From CAVWGP01 sp963754645 (GTDB lineage: Bacteria; Pseudomonadota; Alphaproteobacteria; Bin65): a stretch of 64,000 nt of DNA. Made by a program: the position numbers and the translations under genes. Of this stretch, positions 41,557 through 49,698 are shown piece by piece (the stretch's first letter is position 1; each line of letters begins with the position of its first letter). The notes beneath the pieces were generated by a model. That model saw only the letters and a list, made by a program, of their open reading frames with translations, did no database searches and was not told where the DNA came from. Location: assembly GCA_963754645.1 (NCBI GenBank), contig CAVWGP010000004.1, positions 620,001 to 684,000 of the forward strand, given 5' to 3'.

Positions 41557-41656
41557 TGCGATATGAGCCCGCGCTGCCCGGCAGTGGCATATCGCAGTAC
41601 TTCTCGGGCGTTTCCTCCCTAGACTTGGGCCGCGTTAACACGCGGCCCTTTTTTTT
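41557..41656 (+). ncRNA. Candidate trans-acting small RNA, about 100 nt
   Basis: The putative transcript opens with a hairpin: TGCGATATG (41557-41565) pairs perfectly with CATATCGCA (41588-41596), and an inner stem CGCTGC/GCAGTG closes a CCG loop. An unpaired linker of 30 bases contains TTTCCTCCCT (41611-41620), complementary to Shine-Dalgarno sequences. An intrinsic terminator ends it. Alphaproteobacterial sRNAs of the alpha-r type use similar CCUCC motifs, but I cannot assign this to a known family. No protein is encoded in it. Confidence 0.55.
41627..41656 (+). terminator. Strong intrinsic terminator
   Basis: Perfect 8-bp stem GGGCCGCG / CGCGGCCC with loop TTAACA, followed by eight consecutive T. 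It is the clearest terminator in the window and has no protein gene upstream on its strand for more than 3.5 kb. Confidence 0.85.
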
Positions 41657-41721
41657 AGTTGCGCCGATCGGTTAATGAAGTATTTCCAATATTCTATTGG
41701 TCCGATATTTCGCGCGAGTTG

Positions 41722-42048
41722 TCAGTTGGGCTGGGGTTGTTCATTGAGGAATGGACTTGCCCTGAAATAGGCGGCGCAATTGCGGAGCGCGACCAGGGCG
41801 ACGGCCTTGAGCGGCGAGCGCTCAAGGAAAAGGTCGCCATAGACCGCCAACTCATTGGCAACCCGCTCATAGCCCACCCGTCGCACGGCAACGGCCAGCC
41901 CGCAACGGCACACTCTCGCGGTGTAATCGGGCGAGCACGCCGGTTGAAAGGCAGCTTGGAGTTCGGTCCATCGGGCCGAGGCTTCGGCCCTTGCGCTCGG
42001 CGCCCATGCGACGGTGGCGACGAAGATCGTGAGTGCGAGGCTGCGCAT
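41722..42048 (-). CDS. Small exported protein, unknown function
   Basis: About 108 residues with a signal peptide (RSLALTIFVATVAWAPSARA) and a small mature part with four cysteines: FQPACSPDYTARVCRCGLAVA and LRNCAAYF. TGGAGCCAGC before ATG 42048 is a good ribosome binding site and decides against the longer frame to 42144. No family recognised. It is convergent with the candidate sRNA. Confidence 0.6.
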   Translation of the reverse strand: MRSLALTIFVATVAWAPSARAEASARWTELQAAFQPACSPDYTARVCRCGLAVAVRRVGYERVANELAVYGDLFLERSPLKAVALVALRNCAAYFRASPFLNEQPQPN

Positions 42049-42235
42049 GCTGGCTCCACGAAGCGGCGGGGTCGCCGACAAGCAGGCGCTAACACGAAGC
42101 GCGTCCGGCGGCGTGTGAGCCAAGCAACAATGCCGTCGAATCAAGTGTGAGGTGGCTCACACATGCCGCGGCGCGCCGGCATGCGTCGCGGAATTACGAG
42201 CGCGTCAGCCCGCTGCGGCGGCGGCCTCGGCCGCG

Positions 42236-43024
42236 CTAGCGGCCCTTGAATTGCGGCGGCCGCTTTTCGACGAAGGCCGTGGCGCCTTCCTTGTGGTCTT
42301 CGGTCATCTTCAAGACGCTCTGGCCGATGCGCTCGAAATTCCGGCCGGTCTCGCTATCGACATTCATGCACTGGTTGATGACGAGCTTGGCCGTGCCGAG
42401 CGCGAGCGGCGCTTTCTTGGCGAGCAGCGCCGCGAATTCAAGGCAGCGCGGCATGAGCTGCTCGGGCGTCAATACTTCGTCGATCAGGCCGATTTCGAGC
42501 GCCCGCGCCGCGGAAATGATCTCGCCGGTCATCACCAGGCGCTTGGCCCGGCTCGGGCCGACGATCTTGACCAGGCGCGAGATGCCGCCCGATCCCGGGA
42601 TCAGGCCGACATTGTTCTCCGGCAGGCCCATCTTCGCCGCCGCGGACGCGAACCTAAAATCGCACGACAGCGCAAGTTCCAGTCCGCCGCCGGCGGCGAC
42701 GCCGTTGATCGCGGCGATCACCGGCACTTCCATTTGCTCGATGTCGTCGAAGACGTTGTGGATCATGCGCACGCGGCGGCGAAAGCCGCGCGGACCGACG
42801 GTGGACAGATCGCCCATGCCGCGCACATCTTCGCCGGCGGCAAAGGCGCGGCCGGCGCCGGTGACGATGGCGACGCGCAGACCGTCGTCCTCGACCAGGT
42901 TTTTGACCGCGTCGCGCATCTCCTCGCGCATCTTGGCGTTCCAGGCATTGAGCGCGTCCGGCCGGTTGAGCGTGAGGATGGCGATGCCGTCCTGGCGCTC
43001 GAGCTTGACGAATTCGAAGTTCAT
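42236..43024 (-). CDS. Enoyl-CoA hydratase/isomerase family protein
   Basis: A 262-residue crotonase-fold enzyme with the oxyanion-hole segments AFAAGEDVRGMG and INGVAAGGGLELALSCDFRFAS, the catalytic-region LPENNVGLIPGSGGISRLVKIVG, and a C-terminus TAFVEKRPPQFKGR. Glu in LPENN fits one catalytic glutamate; the other position (EDVRG region) is not clear. The start overlaps the stop of the small gene upstream. Its C-terminus resembles the enoyl-CoA hydratase of the operon at 49.7 kb. Confidence 0.87.
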   Translation of the reverse strand: MNFEFVKLERQDGIAILTLNRPDALNAWNAKMREEMRDAVKNLVEDDGLRVAIVTGAGRAFAAGEDVRGMGDLSTVGPRGFRRRVRMIHNVFDDIEQMEVPVIAAINGVAAGGGLELALSCDFRFASAAAKMGLPENNVGLIPGSGGISRLVKIVGPSRAKRLVMTGEIISAARALEIGLIDEVLTPEQLMPRCLEFAALLAKKAPLALGTAKLVINQCMNVDSETGRNFERIGQSVLKMTEDHKEGATAFVEKRPPQFKGR

Positions 43025-43269
43025 TTTTTCGCTTTCTTCCTGGCGGTCGTGCCTTGCGGCCTGGCCGAACCGCGCAGCGGCTTGACCGAGCCGGGAAGAT
43101 CGGGCCGCAGCTCGTCGACCTCGCCGAGATTCCACAACGCCCAGTGCAGGTTCTGATCCGCATGGCGCATGATCGACTGAATCTGCGGTATGTCGGTCTC
43201 CTCGTAAACTTGGTTGACCAGGATTTGCGCCCGGCGCAGGCGCTGGATCATGTCTTTCGGTTTCAGCAT
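43021..43269 (-). CDS. Small protein of unknown function
   Basis: An 82-residue soluble protein with a helical part KPKDMIQRLRRAQILVNQVYEETD, DQNLHWALWNLGEVDEL and a very basic C-terminus (TTARKKAKK). It overlaps the enoyl-CoA hydratase start by four bases, so both are probably co-translated. Start ATG 43269 follows AAGAGAG; a longer frame extends to 43410 without family support. Not recognised. Confidence 0.55.
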   Translation of the reverse strand: MLKPKDMIQRLRRAQILVNQVYEETDIPQIQSIMRHADQNLHWALWNLGEVDELRPDLPGSVKPLRGSARPQGTTARKKAKK

Positions 43270-43443
43270 GCGGCTACTCTCTTGGTCTCCAATCGATCGC
43301 AGGCGCGCCGCGGCCCCATCGGCTGCCGGTCGCACAAGCGCTCGAATATAGGCTCGTAGCACGGCGCGAAAATAGGCGCCACCGGTACGCTTGGTCGCAT
43401 TGGCGGGCACGGCTCAAGCGACGATTCGCACGGTGCGATACCC

Positions 43444-44085
43444 TCATTTCCTAGCGCCGCGGGACAATTTTTCGACGATGGAGACGGCAAGCGCGCTTCG
43501 CTCGGTCAGCACATCGGCGCTCGGCGCCGGCTCAATGCCGAGCAGGCATTGGATTTGCAGCGAGCCGATCAGAACGCTGAAGAACGTGGTGGCCAACACG
43601 TCGATGTCCCGCAAATTCACGAAGCCTTTTTCGGCACCAAGCCGGAAATGGCGCAGCACCGCCTCGCGAACCGGGCCGTGTCCGCTAAAATCGAGTTCCC
43701 GGGCGATATCGCCCGAGCGCATCGCTTCGCCGATAGCAAGCCGATACAGAGCGGTGCGATGCGGATGCAAAAGCGCGCCGAGAAACGGGGCGCCAAAGCG
43801 TTCAAGCGTCATGAGGAATTCCTGCCGCGTCGCCGGCGGCGGCAGATCGAGCGGTGCCGTCATACGCCCGCTGACTGCGCGAATCATCGCCGCAAGCATC
43901 GCTTGTTTCGAGCCGTAGAGCTCATATAGGGCGCGTTTCGACGTTTTTGCGCGCCGGGCAATTTCAAGCGTTGTCGCGGCGTCATAGCCGCGTTCGAGAA
44001 AAACGCTGCCGGCGGCCGAGAGGATGGCGTGTTCGCGCGAAGCAGCCGAATCGTCGGGCCGACGGATTGTGCGTTTTCGGGGCAT
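43444..44085 (-). CDS. TetR/AcrR-family transcriptional regulator
   Basis: A 213-residue repressor. The N-terminal helix-turn-helix reads ILSAAGSVFLERGYDAATTLEIARRAKTSKRALYELYGSKQAMLAAMI; the C-terminal ligand domain is of the AefR-like type. ATG 44085 was chosen; the frame is open for another 225 codons upstream without protein-like content. It faces the DUF2141 gene across 93 bases that contain the palindrome at 44114-44131, the likely operator. Confidence 0.87.
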   Translation of the reverse strand: MPRKRTIRRPDDSAASREHAILSAAGSVFLERGYDAATTLEIARRAKTSKRALYELYGSKQAMLAAMIRAVSGRMTAPLDLPPPATRQEFLMTLERFGAPFLGALLHPHRTALYRLAIGEAMRSGDIARELDFSGHGPVREAVLRHFRLGAEKGFVNLRDIDVLATTFFSVLIGSLQIQCLLGIEPAPSADVLTERSALAVSIVEKLSRGARK

Positions 44086-44113
44086 TACGAGCCTTGCAAT
44101 GCTAGAGCAAAGA

Positions 44114-44131
44114 TGGTGCCGATCGGTACCA
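44114..44131. promoter_or_regulatory. Probable TetR-type operator
   Basis: An 18-bp palindrome TGGTGCCGATCGGTACCA with one mismatched pair (arms TGGTnCCGA and TCGGnACCA) lies between the divergent regulator (start 44085) and DUF2141 gene (start 44179). Position and symmetry fit autoregulation plus control of the carotenoid-oxygenase pair. Confidence 0.55.
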
Positions 44132-44178
44132 ACATGAGGATTCTCGAACGTCGCCAATAACGCGAAGGAGCATATCAG

Positions 44179-44601
44179 ATGCGGAAGATATATTGTGCTG
44201 CCTTGGCCGTGGCATCTTGGGCGGCGGGCGCAACGGCGGCACTCGCTGCCGATCTGCGTGTCGAAATACACGGAATCCAGACCAAGAACGGGTCGGTCCG
44301 CGTGGCGGTCTTCCAGCGCGCCGAAGATTTCAACGAAAAGCCAATGGTTGCGCAGCAGGCGCCGGCGAGCTCGCCAACGGCGGTCTTCGTGTTCCGAAAT
44401 ATTCTGCCCGGCGAATATGCGATCAGCGCGTTTCACGATGAGAATTCGAACGGCGAACTGGATCGCAATCTGTTTCGAATTCCAACCGAACGTTACGGTT
44501 TTAGCCGGGATGCCGCTGGAAACATGGGCCCGCCGAGCTTCGACGCGGCCAAGATACGCATTGCGGCGGAAACTCAAAGCATCGTCATCAATCTGAGATA
44601 G
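44179..44601 (+). CDS. DUF2141-domain exported protein
   Basis: A 140-residue protein with signal peptide (YCAALAVASWAAGATAALAA). The mature part matches DUF2141: LRVEIHGIQTKNGSVRVAVF, NILPGEYAISAFHDENSNGELD and FGIP-like RIPTERYGFSRDA. AAGGAGCATATCAG before the ATG is a strong ribosome binding site. It precedes the carotenoid oxygenase gene by 13 bases, the usual setting of this family. Confidence 0.87.
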   Translation: MRKIYCAALAVASWAAGATAALAADLRVEIHGIQTKNGSVRVAVFQRAEDFNEKPMVAQQAPASSPTAVFVFRNILPGEYAISAFHDENSNGELDRNLFRIPTERYGFSRDAAGNMGPPSFDAAKIRIAAETQSIVINLR

Positions 44602-44614
44602 ATGGACGCGCAAC

Positions 44615-46129
44615 ATGAATCGTCGATCGGTTCTACGAGGTGCCACCGCGTCGAGCGTGGCGATATCCTCGCACGTGCGGCCGCGCGCGGAAGCCGCCCA
44701 TTCTTGGGCCGAACAATTCGAGCAAGCTCGTCTGGCCAACCCGTATCTTGCAGGCTTCAAGGGCGTGTCGGCGAATGCCGATTTGGCGGCGCAGGTTCAA
44801 TTCGAGGGGAGAATTCCATCGGGCCTGCGCGGGACGCTATTTCGGAATGGCCCAGCTCTGCACGAGCTTTCGGGACTGCGCTATCGCCATTGGTTCGATG
44901 GCGACGGAATGGTGCACGCCCTCCGCTTGATGGACACGGGGCTCCATCACACGGGCCGCCTGGTGATGACGGAAAAACTGGCCGCTGAAATCAAGGCCGG
45001 CCGGCGGCGGCGCATGACATTCGGCACGGCAATCGCCGATGCCGAGCCGCCGCGCGGCCCGGATTCGCTGAATGCCGCAAACACCAGCGTTCTCCCAATG
45101 GAAGGCGAAGTGCTGGCGTTGTGGGAAGCGGGATCGGCGTACCGCATGGATGGCCTGACGCTGGATACGCTCGGGCCAAAATCCTGGCGTCCGGATCTGG
45201 CGGGCTTGCCGTTCTCGGCCCATCCCAAAGTCGAGAAGCGCGGAACAATATGGAATTTCGGTCTCGATTCCATCAATAGCCGGATGGTGCTTTATGAAAT
45301 TTCGCCAACCGGGACATTGGCAAGGGCCGCGGCCATTGCCGTGCCGGACATGACGATGGTGCATGATTTTGTCGTCACCGCCCGGCACTTGATTTTCGTG
45401 CTTCCGCCCTTTCGCTTCAACCTCGCCAAGATGGGCGAAGGTGTTAGCTTCCTGGAATGCCATGAATGGCTCGCGGGCGCCCCGCTTCGCGCCCTCGTCG
45501 TTCAAAAGAGCGATCTCACGGTGCGCTGGATATTCGAGCTTCCGGCGGGCTTCGTTTTTCATTTCGGCAATGGCTGGGAAGACAGCGCTGGCGTTGTCCG
45601 GTTCGACTTTGTGCGGTCTGCCGATGCGTCGGCGATGACGAGATCGTTCAAGGACATCATGCGCGGTGTCATCACAAGCTCGGCGCCCGCGGAAATCGCG
45701 CTGGTGAGACTGGATCTAGCCACGGGACGTTCCGAGCAAACGATCGTTCCCGGATCGGTGGAATTTCCCAGGGTCGATCCGCGCCTTGTCGCTGATCGAT
45801 ATCGCAATCTTTACGTCGCGGCTGCCAGCGGCCGGAAAGCCGGCGGGTTCGGCTTCAATGCGGTTCGTCGGTTCGACATTACCAACGGCAAGACCGACGA
45901 ATTCGACTACGGCGAGAACTATATGGTGGAGGAGCACGTCTTTGTTCCGGACCGGACGGCATCCGGCGACGGCGCCGGTTGGGCGATCGGCACAGCGCTC
46001 GACATCGGCACCGCGCGCACCGTTCTATCGATTTTCGATGGATTAAATCTTGCCGCCGGTCCGATCGCGCGAGCGGCGCTGCCCTATGCGCTGCCGATCG
46101 GTTTCCATGGCGCCTTTGCGCCGGCCTAG
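44615..46129 (+). CDS. Carotenoid-cleavage oxygenase family protein
   Basis: A 504-residue beta-propeller dioxygenase of the RPE65/apocarotenoid family. The four iron-binding histidines are in place: His203 (SAHPKVE), His250 (MVHDFV), His316 (FHFGNGWED) and His498 (FHGAFAPA). An RRSVLRGA stretch at the N-terminus suggests Tat export, which is unusual for the family. It cleaves a carotenoid, retinoid or stilbene-like double bond. It forms a two-gene operon with DUF2141 under the TetR operator. Its end overlaps the convergent ligase by four bases. Confidence 0.87.
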   Translation: MNRRSVLRGATASSVAISSHVRPRAEAAHSWAEQFEQARLANPYLAGFKGVSANADLAAQVQFEGRIPSGLRGTLFRNGPALHELSGLRYRHWFDGDGMVHALRLMDTGLHHTGRLVMTEKLAAEIKAGRRRRMTFGTAIADAEPPRGPDSLNAANTSVLPMEGEVLALWEAGSAYRMDGLTLDTLGPKSWRPDLAGLPFSAHPKVEKRGTIWNFGLDSINSRMVLYEISPTGTLARAAAIAVPDMTMVHDFVVTARHLIFVLPPFRFNLAKMGEGVSFLECHEWLAGAPLRALVVQKSDLTVRWIFELPAGFVFHFGNGWEDSAGVVRFDFVRSADASAMTRSFKDIMRGVITSSAPAEIALVRLDLATGRSEQTIVPGSVEFPRVDPRLVADRYRNLYVAAASGRKAGGFGFNAVRRFDITNGKTDEFDYGENYMVEEHVFVPDRTASGDGAGWAIGTALDIGTARTVLSIFDGLNLAAGPIARAALPYALPIGFHGAFAPA

Positions 46130-47505
46130 CGATCGAGCACGCGGCGCAATTCCGGCGGCCGCTTGTCGATGATGCGCTTGGTCTTGAGGTCATAACGCGG
46201 CAGGCTGTCCGGCGCCACGGCCGTGACCTCGATGCGGACATGGAGCGCGCGGTGGATCGCGCCGGCTACGGTTTCGGCCAGCGGAAACCATTGCGAGGCC
46301 GGCACATTCTTTTCGGGCTCGAATTCGATCGTCATGCGGTCGTTGCCGTCCGCGTGTTCCAGCACGAGCTGATAGAACGGGCTCACGCCGACGACGCCGC
46401 CCAGCAGGTTTTCGACCGCCGTCTGGTAGACATTGGTGCCGCGCACCGTGACCATGAAATCCGTGCGCCCCAAGACGACGCCGTCGAATTTGTGCCACGT
46501 GCAGCCGCACGGGCAGCGCGACGACCGGCGGACGAGATCGTGCGAGCGGTAATTGAGCAGCGGCTGGGCGCTGTAAGTGTAGCTGGTGACGATATTCTCG
46601 CCGATCTCGCCGTCGGCGCATTCAGCGCCGGTTGCCGGATTGCGCGACCAGGAGAACACGTTCATTTCGTTGACGTGGACGCCGTCGCGTTGCCGGCAGC
46701 CGGGGGCGAGCGCCTCGATTTCGGCGATGCCGAGCAGCTCGCCCGAATCGGCACCCCACGCCTCGTCGATCTGGCGCTTCATCGCCGGCAGCGCGAAGGG
46801 GCCGGGCTCGCCGGCGTGATAGGTGTATTTGATCGAGGTCGAGCGCAAATCGACGCCCATCTCGCGCGCCACCGCGGCGAGGCGAAGCGCGAAGGTCGGC
46901 GTCGAAATCAGCACCGTCGGCTTGAGGCGCAGGATATTGTTGATGTGCCCCTTGGAATCGGCGCCGCCGCCCGAGATGACGCGGCACCCCATCCGGCGCG
47001 CGCCGAAATAGCACGACCAGAAGCCGGCGAAATTGCCCCAGCCGAACGCGAAGTAGAACGAATCCGAAGGCCGGATGCCGTGCGCCCAGAAGCCGTAGGT
47101 CCAGGATTCGCCGACGCGCTCGGTATCGTAGGCGGAATAGGGCACCGCCAGCGGTGCGCCGGTCGAGCCCAACGTCTCGACGTGGTGCGCGATCATGTCC
47201 ATGCCGAGCGTCACCGTGTCGCCGTAAGGCGGGCGCTCTTGCTGAAGCTGGATAAAGTCCTTCTTGTCGGTGAGCGGCACTTTGCGCTTGAAATCGTCGA
47301 GCGTTTGGATGTCGCCGGGCTTGACGCCGGCCTCGTCCAGACGGCGGCGATAAAACGGGCTGAATTCGTAGACGTAGCGCAGCAGGTCCTGCAATTTCGC
47401 AAGGTGCAGCGCATCGAGCTGCTTGCGCGGCATCGTTTCGGTCATTTCGTTCCAGTAGCGCGCGCGGCGCGCCGCCGGCGTAAATTGCGCGACGGGGGCG
47501 GTCAT
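46126..47505 (-). CDS. Phenylacetate-CoA-ligase-like protein, copy 1
   Basis: An adenylate-forming enzyme of 459 residues similar to PaaK. Visible: FSPFYRRRLDEAGVKPGDI, VPLTDKKDFIQLQ, GIAEIEALAPGC and LGRTDFMVTVRGTNVYQTAVE, and a Cys cluster SSRCPCGCTWHK typical of PaaK. The phosphate loop reads ETLGSTGAPLAV, without the usual SGTTG, so activity is less sure than for copy 2. Last gene of the operon that starts at 52011. Confidence 0.83.
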   Translation of the reverse strand: MTAPVAQFTPAARRARYWNEMTETMPRKQLDALHLAKLQDLLRYVYEFSPFYRRRLDEAGVKPGDIQTLDDFKRKVPLTDKKDFIQLQQERPPYGDTVTLGMDMIAHHVETLGSTGAPLAVPYSAYDTERVGESWTYGFWAHGIRPSDSFYFAFGWGNFAGFWSCYFGARRMGCRVISGGGADSKGHINNILRLKPTVLISTPTFALRLAAVAREMGVDLRSTSIKYTYHAGEPGPFALPAMKRQIDEAWGADSGELLGIAEIEALAPGCRQRDGVHVNEMNVFSWSRNPATGAECADGEIGENIVTSYTYSAQPLLNYRSHDLVRRSSRCPCGCTWHKFDGVVLGRTDFMVTVRGTNVYQTAVENLLGGVVGVSPFYQLVLEHADGNDRMTIEFEPEKNVPASQWFPLAETVAGAIHRALHVRIEVTAVAPDSLPRYDLKTKRIIDKRPPELRRVLDR

Positions 47506-47533
47506 CGGGTGATGTCCTGCTTCGCCATGCCGG

Positions 47534-48262
47534 CTAGAGGAACCGCCGGTTGGCGCGGTGATCGGGAACGGTCAGGCCGAGATGCTCGAGGATCGGCACC
47601 GTGTCCTTGATGTATTTCTGGCGGAGTTCCTCGTTGGATTTCGACTTGATACCCCATTTTACATAGGTCTTGGAATTTTCGGAGTCCGATCTTCCGAACA
47701 TGTCGAGCACGGCGGGCCACCATTTGTGGAGCCCTTCCTGGGCTTCCATGCGGCCCTTCGGCGTTTTGATGTGTTCCTTGATGTATTTGATACCCATCGC
47801 GGCGTGGAAGCGTTCCTCTTTTTCCAGGCGCGGCGCGACTTTCGAAAGCGGCTCGTAGGTGCTGCCGACCCATTCGATTCCGACATAGAGCCCGACGCGG
47901 TCGCCGATGCCGTGGAACCAGGCGATATCGACCCAGGATTCGAGCGGGATCGAAAACAGATATTGCTTGATCGGCGCGTCGGTCGTCGGATCCTCGCCGA
48001 GGCTGCGCACCAGGTCGGCGACGATCTGGCCGTGCTCGACCTCCTGCCGCACGATTTCGGATTCGATCAGCAGGAATTTCTCGTTGGGCGCATAGCTGAA
48101 CCCGGCGCGGGCGAGATCGCCGAGCAGCTTGCGGTAGTTCGAATTGCCGTTGTTTTCGACATGGCCGTATTTCAGGAGCTTGATCAGGAACGCGCGGAAT
48201 TCCGGCGGCATATCCGTGTCGGTCTGCTTGTACATGCGCGGTCGGGCGGGGCGTTTTTTCAT
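47534..48262 (-). CDS. PaaA/PaaC-like di-iron oxygenase subunit, copy 1
   Basis: A 242-residue ferritin-like protein of the phenylacetyl-CoA epoxidase family. Carboxylate-bridged di-iron ligands are visible as EVEH (Glu74/His77) and ERFH (Glu150/His153), with further glutamates at Glu67 and Glu130. The PaaB, PaaC, PaaD and PaaE partners are absent from the window. It is closely similar to the second copy (50595-51362) along its length, with shared DRVGLYVGIEW, VLDMFGRSDS and VPDHRANRRF. Located between the two ligase genes. Confidence 0.85.
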   Translation of the reverse strand: MKKRPARPRMYKQTDTDMPPEFRAFLIKLLKYGHVENNGNSNYRKLLGDLARAGFSYAPNEKFLLIESEIVRQEVEHGQIVADLVRSLGEDPTTDAPIKQYLFSIPLESWVDIAWFHGIGDRVGLYVGIEWVGSTYEPLSKVAPRLEKEERFHAAMGIKYIKEHIKTPKGRMEAQEGLHKWWPAVLDMFGRSDSENSKTYVKWGIKSKSNEELRQKYIKDTVPILEHLGLTVPDHRANRRFL

Positions 48263-48277
48263 GGGCGAGCCTGCGGT

Positions 48278-49660
48278 TCAGCGGTCGAGCTTGCGGCGGA
48301 GTTCCGGGGGACGCCGGTCGATGATGCGCGTGGTCTTGAGCTCGAAGCGCGGCAGGCTGTCGATCGGCACCGCTCTCGCATCGAGCTTGACGCCAAGGAC
48401 GCCGTGAATGTGGTTCTCGAGCCGGCGCGCGAGCGGCGGAATGTCGCCCGGAAACACGGTCCGCTCGGGCTCGAATTCGATCGTCATGCGATCGAGCGGC
48501 CCATCTTTTTCGAGGATGAGCTGGTAATGCTGGCTGACGCCCTGCACCTCGCCGACGAGGTTCTGCACCGCGGTTGGATAGACGTTGACGCCGCGGACGG
48601 TGACCATGAAATCGGTGCGGCCGAGGATGACGCCATCGAGCTTGACCCAGCTCCTTCCGTCGGACCCCGTGTGCATGCGGCGCACGAGATCGTGCGTCCG
48701 GTAATTGATCAGCGGCTGCGCGCTGTTGACGTAGGACGTGACGATGTTTTCGCCGATCGAGCCGTCTTTCGCTTCCTGCTTCGTGGCGGGATCGATCGAC
48801 CAGCAGAACACGTTCATCTCGTTGACCAGCACGCCGTCGCGCGCCGCGTCGCCGACGCCGAAGGCGTCGATTTCGGCAATGCCCATCTGATCGCAGGATT
48901 GGCAGTCCCAGGCGTCGTCGAGCGCGCGGCGCAAGGCGGGCAAGGCGAAGGGGCCGGGCTCGCCGCCGCCGACGGTGAACTCGATCGACGTTTCGCGGGG
49001 ATCGACGCCCATCTCGCGCGCGACCTGGGCCAGGCGCAGCGCATAGGTCGGCGTGGCGCACAGCACGGTCGGCTTCAAGCGTAGGATGTTGGCGACATGA
49101 CCCTTCGAATCCGCGCCGCCGCCCGAAATGACGCGCGTGCCGAAGCGGCGCGCGCCCCAATAGGTCGACCACAGGCCGGCGAAATTGCCCCAATTGAACG
49201 CGAAATAGAAACTGTCGCCCGGCCGGATGCCGAGCGCCCAGAAGGCGTAGCACCAGGATTCGCCGTAGCGTTCCGTGTCGTAGAGCGAATAGGGAATGGC
49301 GAGCGGAACGCCGGTCGTGCCCGAGGTCTCGCAATGATGCGCGATCATTTCGATGTCGAGTGCCGCGGTCGGTCCGTAGGGCGGCAGCTCCTTCTGCAGA
49401 TGAACGAAATCATTCTTGTCGAGCAGGGGCACGCGGTGTTTGAAATCTGCGAGCGTGCGCAGCATCGAGGGCTCGAAACCGGCGGCGTCGAAGTGCTTGC
49501 GGTAAAACGGCGCGTGGTCGTAGGCATAACGCGTCAGCTTCTGCAATTTGTCGAGATGCAGCGCGTTGAGCGCGGCACGCGGCAATGTTTCCATGTGCCG
49601 GTTCCAATAGCGCAATTCGGCTGCTGCCTTGGTAAAGTGGCTGACCGGCGCAATCGCCAT
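48278..49660 (-). CDS. Phenylacetate-CoA-ligase-like protein, copy 2
   Basis: A 460-residue adenylate-forming ligase, closely similar to copy 1 (WNFAGLWS/FYFAFNWGNFAG and VISGGGADSKGH shared). Its phosphate loop CETSGTTGVPLAIPYS has the canonical SGTTG and it keeps LGRTDFMVTVRGVNVYPTAVQ. It lacks the CPCGC cluster. It most probably forms the CoA ester of an aromatic or cyclic acid. Fifteen bases from the oxygenase copy 1. Confidence 0.87.
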   Translation of the reverse strand: MAIAPVSHFTKAAAELRYWNRHMETLPRAALNALHLDKLQKLTRYAYDHAPFYRKHFDAAGFEPSMLRTLADFKHRVPLLDKNDFVHLQKELPPYGPTAALDIEMIAHHCETSGTTGVPLAIPYSLYDTERYGESWCYAFWALGIRPGDSFYFAFNWGNFAGLWSTYWGARRFGTRVISGGGADSKGHVANILRLKPTVLCATPTYALRLAQVAREMGVDPRETSIEFTVGGGEPGPFALPALRRALDDAWDCQSCDQMGIAEIDAFGVGDAARDGVLVNEMNVFCWSIDPATKQEAKDGSIGENIVTSYVNSAQPLINYRTHDLVRRMHTGSDGRSWVKLDGVILGRTDFMVTVRGVNVYPTAVQNLVGEVQGVSQHYQLILEKDGPLDRMTIEFEPERTVFPGDIPPLARRLENHIHGVLGVKLDARAVPIDSLPRFELKTTRIIDRRPPELRRKLDR

Positions 49661-49698
49661 TCCCGTCTCCCGCGTGGTCGGCGTAGATTAGCCGAAGC

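Larger units (their letters stand above)
41243..41721. other. AT-rich intergenic region with sRNA candidate
   Basis: This 479-base gap is clearly richer in A and T than its surroundings, most of all at 41440-41560. It holds the MCE promoter at its left end, an inverted repeat TTGCCGCA/TGCGGCAA (41383-41390 and 41408-41415), and the promoter, hairpin and terminator of a candidate small RNA at 41522-41656. A short minus-strand frame across it does not look like protein. Confidence 0.6.

Noticed and set aside
41423..41641. Minus-strand 72-codon open frame
   Set aside because: It lies across the AT-rich gap and the candidate RNA hairpins, has no ribosome binding site and no protein-like composition (many Tyr, Cys and Phe from AT-rich triplets).
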